NCBI RefSeq assembly: GCF_003010935.1
Contig: NZ_PGGN01000002.1
Location: forward strand, 248,001-312,000
Direction: 5' to 3'
DNA from: Phyllobacterium endophyticum
GTDB lineage: Bacteria > Pseudomonadota > Alphaproteobacteria > Rhizobiales > Rhizobiaceae
DNA: 64,000 nucleotides
The notes beneath the pieces were generated by a model. The model searched no databases. It saw nothing but the letters and a program-made list of their open reading frames with translations, and was not told the DNA's origin. Both the position numbers and the translations under genes were made by a program. Below are positions 44,088 to 54,130 of the stretch, piece after piece (the stretch's first letter is position 1; every line of letters begins with the position of its first letter).

Positions 44088-45296
44088 ATGTCCATGCAGG
44101 GTATCGGATTCGGTTACAGGGAGAGGGCACCATACGCCTCTGATCCCGCGAAAAGCCGTGGAAGGCTTGTGCCGGAAAGCGAAAGCCCGACGCGCACGGT
44201 ATTCCAGCGTGATCGCGACCGTATCATCCATTCGACGGCGTTCCGGCGGCTGAAGCACAAGACGCAGGTGTTCATTGCGCATGAGGGCGATCACTACCGC
44301 ACGCGGCTGACGCATACGATCGAAGTGGCGCAGATCGCCCGGGCACTGGCCCGTTCCATGCGGCTCGACGAGGACCTCGCCGAAGCGATTGCCCTGGTGC
44401 ATGATTTCGGCCACACGCCTTTCGGTCATACGGGTGAGGATGCGCTCAACGAAAAGATGCGCAACTTCGGCGGCTTCGACCATAACGCGCAATCCCTGCG
44501 TATCGTGACCAGTCTTGAAAAGCGCTATGCCGAGTTCGACGGGCTCAATCTGACATGGGAAACTCTGGAGGGATTGGTCAAGCATAATGGCCCGCTAACG
44601 GATAGCCATGGCGATGGTTTGAAGCAGCAGGTACCGGCTGCCATCCTCGAATATAGTGCGCAGCACGACCTGGAACTCGCGCGCTTTGCCTCGCTGGAGG
44701 CGCAATGTGCCGCAATTGCCGACGATATCGCCTACAACGCCCATGACATAGACGATGGGCTGCGTTCGGGTCTGCTGACGCTCGATGCGCTGGAAGCCGT
44801 GCCGATAACAGGGAATATCCTGGGGGCTGTCCGGCAGAAATATCCGCATCTCGACGATGTTCGAACGGCGCACGAAATTGTTCGCCGGCAGATCACGCTC
44901 ATGGTCGAGGATGTTATCAGAAGCGCACAGGCCAATCTGGAAGAGCTGCAGCCTGGGACAATCGACGATATCCATGACGCGGGGCGGACATTGATCGGAT
45001 TTTCTGCGCCGCTGCGCGAACAGGAAAAACGTCTCAAGGCTTTTCTCTACAAGAACCTTTATTTTCACGACAGCGTCATGCGGGTTCGGAAATCCGCCGA
45101 CAGGATCGTGAAAGACCTGTTCGACGCCTATATCGCGGACGATCAGTGCATGCCCCAGGGCTGGCGGGAGACAGAAAACCGGGGTGACCTGCGCGCTCGG
45201 GCGCGGCTGGTGGCTGATTTTCTCAGCGGCATGACCGATACCTATGCTGTGCGCGAGCATCGACGGTTGTTTGACGACACGCCCGATTTGGCCTAG
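44088..45296 (+). CDS. dgt: Deoxyguanosinetriphosphate triphosphohydrolase-like protein
   Basis: Encodes 402 residues of HD superfamily. Metal ligands are visible as His 76 in RLTHTIEV and His 105-Asp 106 in [17 protein letters not shown], and a later Asp in [14 protein letters not shown]. The N-terminal [20 protein letters not shown] matches the type 2 subfamily. It removes triphosphate from dNTPs (dGTP preferred), helping to balance nucleotide pools. It lies 174 bases before argS in a conserved dgt-argS-SPOR order. Confidence 0.95.
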   Translation: MSMQGIGFGYRERAPYASDPAKSRGRLVPESESPTRTVFQRDRDRIIHSTAFRRLKHKTQVFIAHEGDHYRTRLTHTIEVAQIARALARSMRLDEDLAEAIALVHDFGHTPFGHTGEDALNEKMRNFGGFDHNAQSLRIVTSLEKRYAEFDGLNLTWETLEGLVKHNGPLTDSHGDGLKQQVPAAILEYSAQHDLELARFASLEAQCAAIADDIAYNAHDIDDGLRSGLLTLDALEAVPITGNILGAVRQKYPHLDDVRTAHEIVRRQITLMVEDVIRSAQANLEELQPGTIDDIHDAGRTLIGFSAPLREQEKRLKAFLYKNLYFHDSVMRVRKSADRIVKDLFDAYIADDQCMPQGWRETENRGDLRARARLVADFLSGMTDTYAVREHRRLFDDTPDLA

Positions 45297-45470
45297 AGAC
45301 CCTCTGCAAATCCACCCCGATGGCCATCTGATGCGATTTTCTGCGCTCCGGTTCTCGAAAACCACACCAGACTGCCTCATCGGGCTGAATTTTCAAATGG
45401 TCTCTGAAGGCGAGCGCAACGTCGGCAAATAGCCGGTAATTTTATACAAACCCCGAATGAGTATGACGTC

Positions 45471-47228
45471 ATGAACATCTTCGCCGATTTCGACGCGCGG
45501 ATTAAGAACGCCCTGCAAGCGCTTGATTTAAAAACCACAGATGGTTCTGCAGTGGATTTGTCCCGCGTGGGCGTCGAGCCCCCGCGCGATCCCAGCCACG
45601 GGGATATCGCCACCAATGCGGCGATGGTACTCTCCAGGGCGGTCGGCCAGAACCCGCGCGAACTCGCCGTCAAGATTGGCGATGCGCTGAAGAACGACCC
45701 CGATGTCGGCTCTGTTGATGTCGCAGGGCCGGGTTTCATCAATCTGCGGCTCAAGGATGTCTACTGGCACCGGCAACTCGCCGTGATGCTCGGCGCTGGC
45801 GTCGATTATGGACGCTCGAAGCTCGGCTACGGACATCGGGTCAACGTCGAATATGTGTCGGCCAATCCGACCGGCCCCATGCATGTCGGTCATTGCCGGG
45901 GTGCGGTGGTCGGCGATGCGCTCGCCAACCTGCTCAAATTTGCAGGTTATGACGTGGCCAAGGAGTATTACATAAACGATGCGGGCGCACAGATCGATGT
46001 GCTGGCAAGCTCTGTGATGTTGCGTTACCGCGAGGCGCTGGGTGAGCAGATCGGCGATATTCCTGCCGGGCTCTATCCTGGCGATTATCTCGTACCCGTG
46101 GGGCAGGCACTTGCCGCCGAGCATGGGACGAGGCTCCTGGAGATGCCGGAAGACGAGGCGATGGCTATCGTCAAGGAGCGGACGATCGACGCAATGATGG
46201 CTATGATCCGCGACGACCTCGCGTCGCTCAATGTCCATCATGACGTATTCTTTTCAGAACGGACGCTGCACGCCAACAATGCCAAGCTGATCCGGTCTGC
46301 GATCAACGATCTGACACTGAAAGGTCACGTCTACAAGGGCAAACTGCCGCCGCCCAAGGGGCAATTACCCGAAGATTGGGAAGATCGGGAGCAGACGCTG
46401 TTCCGGTCGACCGATGTGGGCGACGATATCGACCGGCCATTGGTGAAATCGGATGGCCAGTTCACCTATTTTGCCGCCGATGTTGCCTATTTCAAGGACA
46501 AGTACGACCGGCATTTCGACGAGATGATCTATGTGCTCGGCGCAGACCATGGCGGTTACGTCAAACGGCTCGAGTCCCTGGCGCGTGCAGTATCAGGCGG
46601 TACGGCGAAGTTGACCGTTCTGATATGCCAACTCGTCAAGCTCTACCGGAACGGCGAACCCGTGCGGATGTCGAAGCGCTCTGGCGAGTTCGTCACCTTG
46701 CGCGACGTCGTGGAAGAGGTTGGACGCGATCCCGTCCGGTTCATGATGCTGTACCGGAAGAACGACGCGCCGCTCGATTTCGACTTTGCCAAGGTGACCG
46801 AACATTCCAAGGACAATCCTGTTTTCTACGTTCAGTATGCCTCGGCCAGATGCCACTCGGTTTTCCGGCAGGCAATGGAACAGCTCGGTATCGGCGAAGT
46901 CCAGCTCGCGGCGAGCGCACAGCATTTCGATCTACTGACGGATGAGAGTGAAATCGCGCTCATCCGCAAGCTTGCGGAATACCCGCGACTGATCGAAACA
47001 GCAGCCTTGCATCAGGAGCCGCACAGGCTTGCTTTTTACCTCTACGATCTTGCAAGTTCGCTTCATACGCAGTGGAACAAGGGAACCGAAAACCCGGACT
47101 TACGTTTTATTAAGGTTAACGATCCAAACTTGTCCCAAGCCAGGCTAGGGCTGGTGCAGGTTGTTTCGAAGGTCTTGACGTCCGGATTGTCTATTATTGG
47201 TGCGGACGCCCCGACTGAAATGCGTTAG
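45471..47228 (+). CDS. argS: Arginyl-tRNA synthetase
   Basis: Encodes 585 residues of class Ia. The N-terminal Arg-tRNA domain (1-~95) is followed by [20 protein letters not shown], the HIGH equivalent; the second signature is the variant RMSKRSGEF. The DALR anticodon domain ends the protein ([32 protein letters not shown]). It charges tRNA-Arg. Downstream is a gene for a SPOR protein, as in many Rhizobiales. Confidence 0.97.
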   Translation: MNIFADFDARIKNALQALDLKTTDGSAVDLSRVGVEPPRDPSHGDIATNAAMVLSRAVGQNPRELAVKIGDALKNDPDVGSVDVAGPGFINLRLKDVYWHRQLAVMLGAGVDYGRSKLGYGHRVNVEYVSANPTGPMHVGHCRGAVVGDALANLLKFAGYDVAKEYYINDAGAQIDVLASSVMLRYREALGEQIGDIPAGLYPGDYLVPVGQALAAEHGTRLLEMPEDEAMAIVKERTIDAMMAMIRDDLASLNVHHDVFFSERTLHANNAKLIRSAINDLTLKGHVYKGKLPPPKGQLPEDWEDREQTLFRSTDVGDDIDRPLVKSDGQFTYFAADVAYFKDKYDRHFDEMIYVLGADHGGYVKRLESLARAVSGGTAKLTVLICQLVKLYRNGEPVRMSKRSGEFVTLRDVVEEVGRDPVRFMMLYRKNDAPLDFDFAKVTEHSKDNPVFYVQYASARCHSVFRQAMEQLGIGEVQLAASAQHFDLLTDESEIALIRKLAEYPRLIETAALHQEPHRLAFYLYDLASSLHTQWNKGTENPDLRFIKVNDPNLSQARLGLVQVVSKVLTSGLSIIGADAPTEMR

Positions 47229-47339
47229 TAAACGCTGAAAAGCGTAGCAATCCTGTCAACTTTTGCCCACATTGCGCTGGTAGGGCCAATGCGGCGACGA
47301 TTCCGGTCGTCCCACAGTTGAGAGTACAGGATTAACGCT

Positions 47340-49889
47340 ATGGCGGACAACTATCTTCAGCGTTCTCACCGGCAGGATGATTCGCGACAAGGTCATGACG
47401 ACCCTCTAATGGAGCTTTCCCGTATCATGGGAACGCTTGAAGAAGAAAGGGCGTCTTCCGAGTCGGGCGATGATTTTGCCATGGATCTCGAACGCGAACT
47501 GATGGGCGGCCTCGATGAGTCCGTTGAGTTACGGTCCGCCGACACAGAGACACAAGACGACGATTTTGCGGCTCGGGATTTCCAGGAATCCATCGAGCGT
47601 GAATTGTCGGCAAATGGTTCGCGTGTGGATCCCGACCGGGTTTCGAGCGTGCCACTGGCAGCCTATGAGGAACCGGACTACGCGGATTATGAGCCGGACC
47701 CAATCTATGCCGACAGCGAAGTTGGCGAGGGTGCTCCGGTGGAGTCTGTCGCCGCCCCCTATGAGGAGCGTGCCGTCGCTGCACCATCTCTCAGCCTTGA
47801 AGATGAACTTGAGAATCTGCTGGCAGGAGCGGCGCAGCCGGCGGTGCAACGCTCTGCACACGCTTCCTGGGGTTATGGATCCCAGACGCAGGTTCCGGGG
47901 AGGACAGAGATTGCTCCCACGATCAGCCGGACCACGCCATACCAGCAGGTAGCACCGCAAGCGGTCGTCGACCAGGTACCCGAGCCCGAGCCTGTCGCCT
48001 ACGACATTGCCGGCGAGCAGGTTCTGGACTCGGCAGATGAGGATTTCGATACTGACGAACTGATGACGGCATTCGATGATTTCGACGTCGCGGCGGATCA
48101 GGACGAAGAGAGCGAACCTGTTGCAGAAGCCGACCCGGTTTTTCCACTGTATCAAACCGTCGAACAATCGTCGGCGCCGGTTCACGAACCCATCGCCGTG
48201 CCCGTGGCCGCACCGATTGCAAGTGCGCCGCAATTGCCGGAAGTTCATGCACTCAGCGACTATGCCGATGAACTCGACCGTGCCGTGTCATCGTTCAGCG
48301 CCGCGCCGGACGTTCATACGGTTTCCGTGTCGGAAAATCGCGTGGACTATACAGAATCGCTCGACCTTCCTGTGGTCAATTATGAAGACGACGTACCGCA
48401 GCACAACGGTTTAGGTGAACTCGAGAACGAATTCGCCGAGGTATTCGGCTCCATCGAGGAAGATCCACGCGGCGTCTATGCAGCGGAAGAAGCTGCGAAG
48501 CCGGCGTCAGAAGATGACGAATACGCCGAGATTTTCGCGGATGTGTTCGGCAACCAGGCAGATGGTGCCACGCACAATCCTGCCGGTCATGCGGTAGCGG
48601 CTGGAGCGACTGCAGCCGGGATGGGCGCTGCCCGTGCGCAGCAGAATCGCACTGCAATGTCCGCCTACGGTCCCGAGGACGACGATCTGGACTTTGCCTA
48701 TGACCCGCGCCGGGATGAGGTCGACATGGCCGCATCGTCCCAGGTTCAGGCGGAGCAGGCGGTGCGCCGTCGCAGCAGTCTCTTTGTTCCAGGTGTTGCC
48801 GCGGCAGTCGTGCTGCTCGCCGTCGCCGGTGCTGTCGCCTATAAATGGACCGGCGGATCGAATGGCGAACCCGTGGTCATCATGGCCGATAAAACGCCGA
48901 TCAAGGTGCAGCCCGAGACTGCCTCCACGGCCGCTGTTCCAAACCAGGACAAGGCTGTTTATGACAAGAGCGCGACGACCGCTCCGGAGGCGCCGAAGCA
49001 GGATCAACTCGTGACCACGCGGGAAGATCCGATCGATCTTCCATCCGACGAGGACGAAGCCCTTTCTGCCATCGATGCGCCAGACGCTGATGCGCCTGTT
49101 GCAGACGACAAGGTGGAGGCCCGTATCGATCCGGCAAACGAAGACGCGAGTGCAGATACAGCCGACGCAGCCCCGAACAATGCCATTGCACCGCGCAAGG
49201 TGCAGACAATGGTCGTCAAGCCTGACGGCACGATGGTCGCCTCCATCCCAGCGCCGGCCGACCCCGTCAGCGCCGGCCCCGCCGCTGCTCCAGCGGATCG
49301 TCCTGCGCAGGCTGATCCGGTCGGTGCGCTGCCATCAGCAATGGGCAATGACGAGATCGGCGACTTGATGCAGGACGATCAGACGGCGGCTCCCGTCCAC
49401 ACTGCCGGGCTGGCTCCAGCGCCTGCAGCACCTGTTGCCACTGAGGCCAAACCGGCACCTGCTGCCGGTAAACTGCCGCCGAAACCTGTTGCAACCAAGA
49501 AAATCACCCCCGAGACGGTTGCTTCCGTTACGCCTCGAAACATTCCGGTAGTGGAATCGCGTCCAGCAGATCAACCAATCGATATTGTTGACCGCGTTCC
49601 GCCAAAGAATGCGGGCCAGCAGGTCGCTTCTGCAGCCCCGGCAGCGGGCAGTTATCTGATCCAGATTGCTTCGCAGCCAAATGTCGAAGGCGCACAGAAG
49701 ACCTACGCCTCGCTCTCGCAGAAGTATGCCGGCGTAATCGGGGGGCGGGGTGTCGATATCAAGCAGGCCGAAATCGCAGGCAAGGGCACATTCTTCCGTG
49801 TCCGCATCCCGGCAGGCTCCAAGAGCGACGCAAACGCCCTTTGCGCCAAGTATAAGACCGCCGGTGGAAGCTGCTTCGTGACGCAGTAA
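47340..49889 (+). CDS. SPOR-domain cell-envelope protein
   Basis: Encodes 849 residues. A long acidic, low-complexity cytoplasmic part (1-~475) precedes one membrane span (RRRSSLFVPGVAAAVVLLAV then AGAVAYKW, about 477-503). A Pro/Ala/Asp-rich periplasmic region follows, then a C-terminal SPOR domain (769-849; SYLIQIASQPNVEGAQKTYA and TFFRVRIPAGSKSDANALCA). SPOR domains bind denuded peptidoglycan at the division site. The size and single-span layout suit a division or polar-growth scaffold. A strong terminator follows. Confidence 0.9.
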   Translation: MADNYLQRSHRQDDSRQGHDDPLMELSRIMGTLEEERASSESGDDFAMDLERELMGGLDESVELRSADTETQDDDFAARDFQESIERELSANGSRVDPDRVSSVPLAAYEEPDYADYEPDPIYADSEVGEGAPVESVAAPYEERAVAAPSLSLEDELENLLAGAAQPAVQRSAHASWGYGSQTQVPGRTEIAPTISRTTPYQQVAPQAVVDQVPEPEPVAYDIAGEQVLDSADEDFDTDELMTAFDDFDVAADQDEESEPVAEADPVFPLYQTVEQSSAPVHEPIAVPVAAPIASAPQLPEVHALSDYADELDRAVSSFSAAPDVHTVSVSENRVDYTESLDLPVVNYEDDVPQHNGLGELENEFAEVFGSIEEDPRGVYAAEEAAKPASEDDEYAEIFADVFGNQADGATHNPAGHAVAAGATAAGMGAARAQQNRTAMSAYGPEDDDLDFAYDPRRDEVDMAASSQVQAEQAVRRRSSLFVPGVAAAVVLLAVAGAVAYKWTGGSNGEPVVIMADKTPIKVQPETASTAAVPNQDKAVYDKSATTAPEAPKQDQLVTTREDPIDLPSDEDEALSAIDAPDADAPVADDKVEARIDPANEDASADTADAAPNNAIAPRKVQTMVVKPDGTMVASIPAPADPVSAGPAAAPADRPAQADPVGALPSAMGNDEIGDLMQDDQTAAPVHTAGLAPAPAAPVATEAKPAPAAGKLPPKPVATKKITPETVASVTPRNIPVVESRPADQPIDIVDRVPPKNAGQQVASAAPAAGSYLIQIASQPNVEGAQKTYASLSQKYAGVIGGRGVDIKQAEIAGKGTFFRVRIPAGSKSDANALCAKYKTAGGSCFVTQ

Positions 49890-49910
49890 TCAACCGTACA
49901 GCCGCACCGA

Positions 49911-49938
49911 AAGGCTCCGCCATCGCGGAGCCTTTTTC
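49911..49938 (+). terminator. Terminator after the SPOR gene
   Basis: AAGGCTCCGC and GCGGAGCCTT form a perfect 10-base stem with loop CATC, followed by TTTCAT. It lies 22 bases after the stop codon. Confidence 0.9.
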
Positions 49939-50036
49939 ATTTGCGCATCATTAATCGGCTGATAGCTTGACCTTTTCATCACAAAACCAGCACACCACGG
50001 GCGGCACTTGCTCGATATGATATCGTAACCCGGCGC

Positions 50037-50345
50037 GTGGCAATAGAACTGATGAATGGGTGCAGCTATGCATTTCCCTTTCATTTAGCGCAGGATTTAC
50101 AGAATGCGAGTGATGCGGACCTCGCCGACATCCGAGTAGATGGAGCCCGCCTTAACCTGCAATGGCCAAAGCTGGACGTTGATCTCTTAGTGCCTGCACT
50201 TGTGGCTGGCATGTTCGGGACACGTGCCTGGATGACCCGGGAACTTGCTCGCGTAGCAGGGAGGGCCGTTTCACCCGCCAAGTCGGCTGCAGCCAGGACG
50301 AATGGCGCAAAAGGCGGTCGTCCGCGGAAAATCGCGAATGGCTGA
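50037..50345 (+). CDS. DUF2442 domain protein, possible antitoxin-like, N-terminus unclear
   Basis: Encodes 102 residues from a GTG. The pattern NGCSYAFPFHLAQDL, ADLADIRVDGARLNLQWPKL, DVDLLVPALVAGMFGTRAWM and a basic tail KSAAARTNGAKGGRPRK matches DUF2442, often paired with a DUF4160 toxin-like protein; no partner is adjacent. In-frame residues before the GTG (LARYDIVTRRVAIEL) also look like DUF2442, but no start codon is found before an upstream TGA, so the N-terminus may be lost. No ribosome site is visible. Confidence 0.7.
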   Translation: MAIELMNGCSYAFPFHLAQDLQNASDADLADIRVDGARLNLQWPKLDVDLLVPALVAGMFGTRAWMTRELARVAGRAVSPAKSAAARTNGAKGGRPRKIANG

Positions 50346-50411
50346 TCCTGGTATTCTCAAGTTTCAAGCGAAGCCTGTGCCATCGGCGTTAATTTGCAGT
50401 AGACTTGGCAC

Positions 50412-51431
50412 ATGAGCGAATCAAAAGCATGGATTGCCGGAACGACCGGTCTGAAACTCACCCCCGACGAAATCGCGTTCTTTCGCGATGAGCGGCCGTG
50501 GGGTTTTATTCTTTTTGCCCGCAACGTCAGCGAGCCGGCACAGATCGAGGATCTCTGCGCGCACCTGCGTGACTTGGTGGAGCGCGACGACGCACTGGTG
50601 CTGATCGACCAGGAAGGCGGACGCGTGCAGCGGCTGCGGCCACCACTTGTGCCGGATTATCCATCCGGGTCGCAACTCGGTGCGCTGTACCGGGAGAACG
50701 AGGAACTGGGTCTGCGTTCGGCATGGGTCCTGTCGCGTCTGCACGCATTCGATCTTCTCAAGCTCGGCATCAATGTCGATTGTCTGCCTGTGCTCGACGT
50801 TCCGGTCGAAGGCGCCAATGACGTGATCGGTACGCGCGCCTATGGCAAGCATCCGGAGATCGTGACGGCAATGGGTCGTGCTGCCGCGGACGGACTGCTT
50901 GCGGGGGGAATGTTGCCGGTGATCAAGCATATCCCTGGCCATGGGCGCGCCTTTGCCGACACGCATCATGAACTGCCCACGGTCACGACGCCGCTCGACG
51001 AGCTGGCCGAGCATGATTTTGCGCCCTTCCGCGCATTGGCGGACCTGCCGATGGCGATGAGCGCGCATGTGATTTTTTCGGCAGTCGATCCAAAGAACCC
51101 GGCGACGACGTCGGGAAAGGTGGTCGAGGAGATCATCCGGGACTATATAGGGTTCGACGGGCTTTTGATGAGCGACGACGTCTCCATGAACGCACTTTCT
51201 GGGGATTATTTCGACCGGACCAAAGCAATCTTTGCGGCCGGACTTGATATCGTGCTTCATTGCCACGGCATCATGGATCAGATGAAGGCTGTTGCCGCTT
51301 GCACGCCCGAGCTCGAGGACAAGGCTTTCGAGCGGGCGCAGCGGGCAATCGCCTATCGAAAAGAACCGGATGCTTCCAACGAGGAAGAACTTCGGGAAGA
51401 GTTCCAGCGTATTTTCGAGGCGGTGGCATAG
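50412..51431 (+). CDS. nagZ: Beta-N-acetylhexosaminidase
   Basis: Encodes 339 residues of glycoside hydrolase family 3. LIDQEGGRVQRLRPP (83-97), KHIPGHGRAFADTHHELP and the nucleophile Asp in LLMSDDVSMNAL are all present. It removes GlcNAc from anhydro-muropeptides during cell-wall recycling in the cytoplasm. The order nagZ-scpA-scpB is typical for Rhizobiales; scpA starts 13 bases after its stop. Confidence 0.95.
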   Translation: MSESKAWIAGTTGLKLTPDEIAFFRDERPWGFILFARNVSEPAQIEDLCAHLRDLVERDDALVLIDQEGGRVQRLRPPLVPDYPSGSQLGALYRENEELGLRSAWVLSRLHAFDLLKLGINVDCLPVLDVPVEGANDVIGTRAYGKHPEIVTAMGRAAADGLLAGGMLPVIKHIPGHGRAFADTHHELPTVTTPLDELAEHDFAPFRALADLPMAMSAHVIFSAVDPKNPATTSGKVVEEIIRDYIGFDGLLMSDDVSMNALSGDYFDRTKAIFAAGLDIVLHCHGIMDQMKAVAACTPELEDKAFERAQRAIAYRKEPDASNEEELREEFQRIFEAVA

Positions 51432-51444
51432 AGGCGAGAAAGTC

Positions 51445-52296
51445 TTGGCAGCAAGCGAGCAAAAGATAAACGGCACCGGTACGGCACCCATGGAGGCGCT
51501 GTGGGAAAGTCAGGTCGATCGCGCTGCCAGCGAGCCCTCGCTTGTGATCGATATCAAGGGGTTCGAAGGTCCGCTTGATCTTTTGCTTCATCTGGCGCGC
51601 AACCAGCGGGTTGATCTTGCCCGTATTTCCGTACTCGCGCTGGTTGAGCAATACCTGATCTTCATAAGGCAGGCGCAGGCATTGCGGCTTGAGCTTGCCG
51701 CCGACTATCTGGTCATGGCCGCGTGGCTTACATATCTGAAGTCCAAGCTTCTGATCCCCAAGTCGCCCGGCGATGATGGCGAAAGCGGCGAGGAACTGGC
51801 GGCAACGCTGCAGTTCCGGCTGAAGAGGCTGGAGGCTATGCGGGACGCGGCGACGAAGCTCATCAACCGCAACCGGCTCGGCCGCGATGTTTTCGCGCGC
51901 GGCATGCCCGAGGCGGTTATCGTCGATCAGACCAACGCCTATGCGGCGACGCTCTACGAGCTTTTGACGGCTTACGCCGCCCAACGGCAGAAACGGGCCA
52001 CATCGCATGTGCAGATTGCGCGCCGCACTGTCTGGTCGCTGAAAAACGCACGCTCGATCCTGATGCGGCTCGTGGGTGAGATGAAGGACTGGACGGCGCT
52101 GGATCATTACCTGCTCGAATTCATAATCTCGCCGGCAGAGCGTGCGACCGCCATGGCGAGCTCCTTTGCTGCCAGCCTGGAAATGGTGCGCGAAGGACAT
52201 CTGGAAATACGCCAGGCCGGTGCATTCAACCCGATTTATCTGCGCAACAGGCTGGACAAGCAGACCGAGCCGCTGAAGGACGTGGCCAATGGCTGA
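51445..52296 (+). CDS. scpA: Segregation and condensation protein A
   Basis: Encodes 283 residues if the TTG at 51445 is used; it has GAGGCGAGAAAG upstream. The ATG at 51490 has no ribosome site and would give 268 residues. It is the kleisin of the SMC complex, with the N-terminal FEGPLDLLLHLARNQRVDLA, the VEQYLIFIRQAQALRLELAA helix and a C-terminal winged-helix part. It bridges SMC heads for chromosome condensation. It overlaps scpB by eight bases. Confidence 0.93.
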   Translation: MAASEQKINGTGTAPMEALWESQVDRAASEPSLVIDIKGFEGPLDLLLHLARNQRVDLARISVLALVEQYLIFIRQAQALRLELAADYLVMAAWLTYLKSKLLIPKSPGDDGESGEELAATLQFRLKRLEAMRDAATKLINRNRLGRDVFARGMPEAVIVDQTNAYAATLYELLTAYAAQRQKRATSHVQIARRTVWSLKNARSILMRLVGEMKDWTALDHYLLEFIISPAERATAMASSFAASLEMVREGHLEIRQAGAFNPIYLRNRLDKQTEPLKDVANG

Positions 52297-53017
52297 CAGT
52301 ATACGCGATCACATCGATGATGATGACAAGCTGGAACTGCCTGCCGGCAACTGGAACTCACCGACTTCACTATCGGAAGCGTTGCGCATGGCCGAGGCCA
52401 TATTGTTCGCATCGGCGGAGCCGGTGACGGAAAAGGCCCTGCGGGAGCGCCTGCCTTCAGGTGTCGACGTGACGCGGCTGCTCGGTGAATTGCAGGAAAT
52501 CTATTCCAAGCGCGGCATCAACCTGCGACAGGTCGGGGGAGCATGGGCATTTCGCACTGCGGCCGATCTTGCCTTCCTGATGAACCGGGAGGCCGTGCAG
52601 CAGAAAAAACTGTCGCGTGCTGCCCTCGAAGTCCTGGCGATCATTGCCTACCACCAGCCGGTGACACGCGCCGAACTTGAAGACATTCGCGGCGTCGAAA
52701 CATCCAAGGGCACGCTCGATGTGCTGATGGAGACCGGGTGGATCAAGTTTCGCGGCCGCCGCCGCACGCCCGGCCGCCCTATCACCTATGGCACCACGGC
52801 ATCGTTCCTCGATCATTTCGGCCTGCAGGAAGTGCGCGATTTGCCTGGAGTCGATGAATTGCGCGGGGCAGGCTTGCTGTCAACGCGTATGCCGACGAAT
52901 TTCGCCATCCCGATCCCTGTCAACGATCCGGATGAACTGACCGAAGATGAAGATCCTCTGACGGACATCGATCTCGAGGAACTCGGTCTTTTGACACCCC
53001 GCGTCGAACATGATTGA
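52289..53017 (+). CDS. scpB: Segregation and condensation protein B
   Basis: Encodes 242 residues with two winged-helix domains: RMAEAILFASAEPVTEKALR at the N-terminus and LSRAALEVLAIIAYHQPVTR with IRGVETSKGTLDVLMETGWI in the second. It binds ScpA in the SMC complex. The C-terminal ~50 residues are acidic. The start lies in the end of scpA, so the two are coupled. Confidence 0.95.
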   Translation: MADSIRDHIDDDDKLELPAGNWNSPTSLSEALRMAEAILFASAEPVTEKALRERLPSGVDVTRLLGELQEIYSKRGINLRQVGGAWAFRTAADLAFLMNREAVQQKKLSRAALEVLAIIAYHQPVTRAELEDIRGVETSKGTLDVLMETGWIKFRGRRRTPGRPITYGTTASFLDHFGLQEVRDLPGVDELRGAGLLSTRMPTNFAIPIPVNDPDELTEDEDPLTDIDLEELGLLTPRVEHD

Positions 53018-53189
53018 GACAAGCTTTTTGGCTACAAGTAAGCGCATCGCATAAAAATCGTGATCCCGATTTCAATTCGGACTTGCGCAGCGTTTACATG
53101 AATGTGAAAGAGCAGATGAGACTTGTGTTTGAAAAGCACGGGGATAAGACATAGATCAGCCCGAACGGTTGGGCGAATGTGAGGATCAA

Positions 53190-53417
53190 ATGGGTAGTTT
53201 TTCAATCTGGCACTGGCTTATCGTGCTTGCGGTCGTGCTTCTTCTTTTCGGCCGTGGCAAAATCCCGGAATTGATGGGTGATGTTGCGAAGGGTATCAAG
53301 AATTTCAAGAGCGGTATGAGCGACGAAAATGCCGACACTGCCGACAGCTCAAAGACGATTGACAACCAGACAAGCCAGCCGGTGAATTCAGCCAAGGAAA
53401 AGACCACAAAGTCTTGA
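53190..53417 (+). CDS. tatA: Twin-arginine translocase subunit TatA
   Basis: Encodes 75 residues from the ATG just after TGAGGATCAA. The single membrane helix ([20 protein letters not shown], with the FGxxxxPE hinge) is followed by an amphipathic helix ([15 protein letters not shown]) and a polar tail. TatA oligomers form the pore for folded proteins. First of the tatABC unit; the phospholipase at 39949-42420 is a likely substrate. Confidence 0.95.
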   Translation: MGSFSIWHWLIVLAVVLLLFGRGKIPELMGDVAKGIKNFKSGMSDENADTADSSKTIDNQTSQPVNSAKEKTTKS

Positions 53418-53500
53418 GAGCCGTGAAACGGGCTCCAAGTTCGACAATCGCCTCGCCCTACGGGCGGCTATGCTGTCGCGTGACGGCTGGAGCATGATGA

Positions 53501-54130
53501 ATGTTTGAAATTGGCTGGTCGGAAATCCTGGTGATCGTGATTGTCATGATCGTCGTGGTTGGACCCAAGGATTTGCCGAAGATGTTGCGCGCCTTCGGCA
53601 AGGCGACTTCGAAGTTTCGGGCAACTGCCGGCGAGTTCCGCAAGCAGTTCGACGAGGCGTTGAAAGAGGCCGAGCTCGACGATGTTCGCGACATCGTCAA
53701 TGAGGCGAAGAGCCTTGATCCGCGCAGCGATATCCGCAAGGTCTTCGATCCCGTACGTACGATCGGCGAGGAGATCCGCTCCAGCTTGAAGGATGCGACG
53801 GTAACAGGCAAAGACAATGTCGCCGTGCCGGATCCAGCCGCACCGGATGCTACACAGTTGCAACCCCAGGTGATGGAGCCGCTGGCGGCTCCAGACGTTG
53901 CAAAGAAGCCAGCGAGGGTGAAGTCCAAGACAGCCGGCCAGACATCCGGAGCAGCAGCGACAGTATCTGCTCCTGTCAAAAAGCCGGAGCCGGCGAAGGC
54001 CCCTAAAGCGGGGGCGAAGCCGAAGAATGGTCCGGCTGCGGACATTGCAAGCAGTGCAACAGCCAGGACGGCTACAAAAAGAACAGCGAAGCCAAAGGCC
54101 GAAGCTCGCGATGCGGGGACAAAAAGTTGA
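53501..54130 (+). CDS. tatB: Twin-arginine translocase subunit TatB
   Basis: Encodes 209 residues. The N-terminal helix MFEIGWSEILVIVIVMIVVV with GPKDLPKMLR is diagnostic. An amphipathic helix and a long Ala/Lys/Pro-rich tail follow. TatB with TatC recognises twin-arginine signals. Its TGA overlaps the TTG start of tatC. Confidence 0.95.
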   Translation: MFEIGWSEILVIVIVMIVVVGPKDLPKMLRAFGKATSKFRATAGEFRKQFDEALKEAELDDVRDIVNEAKSLDPRSDIRKVFDPVRTIGEEIRSSLKDATVTGKDNVAVPDPAAPDATQLQPQVMEPLAAPDVAKKPARVKSKTAGQTSGAAATVSAPVKKPEPAKAPKAGAKPKNGPAADIASSATARTATKRTAKPKAEARDAGTKS

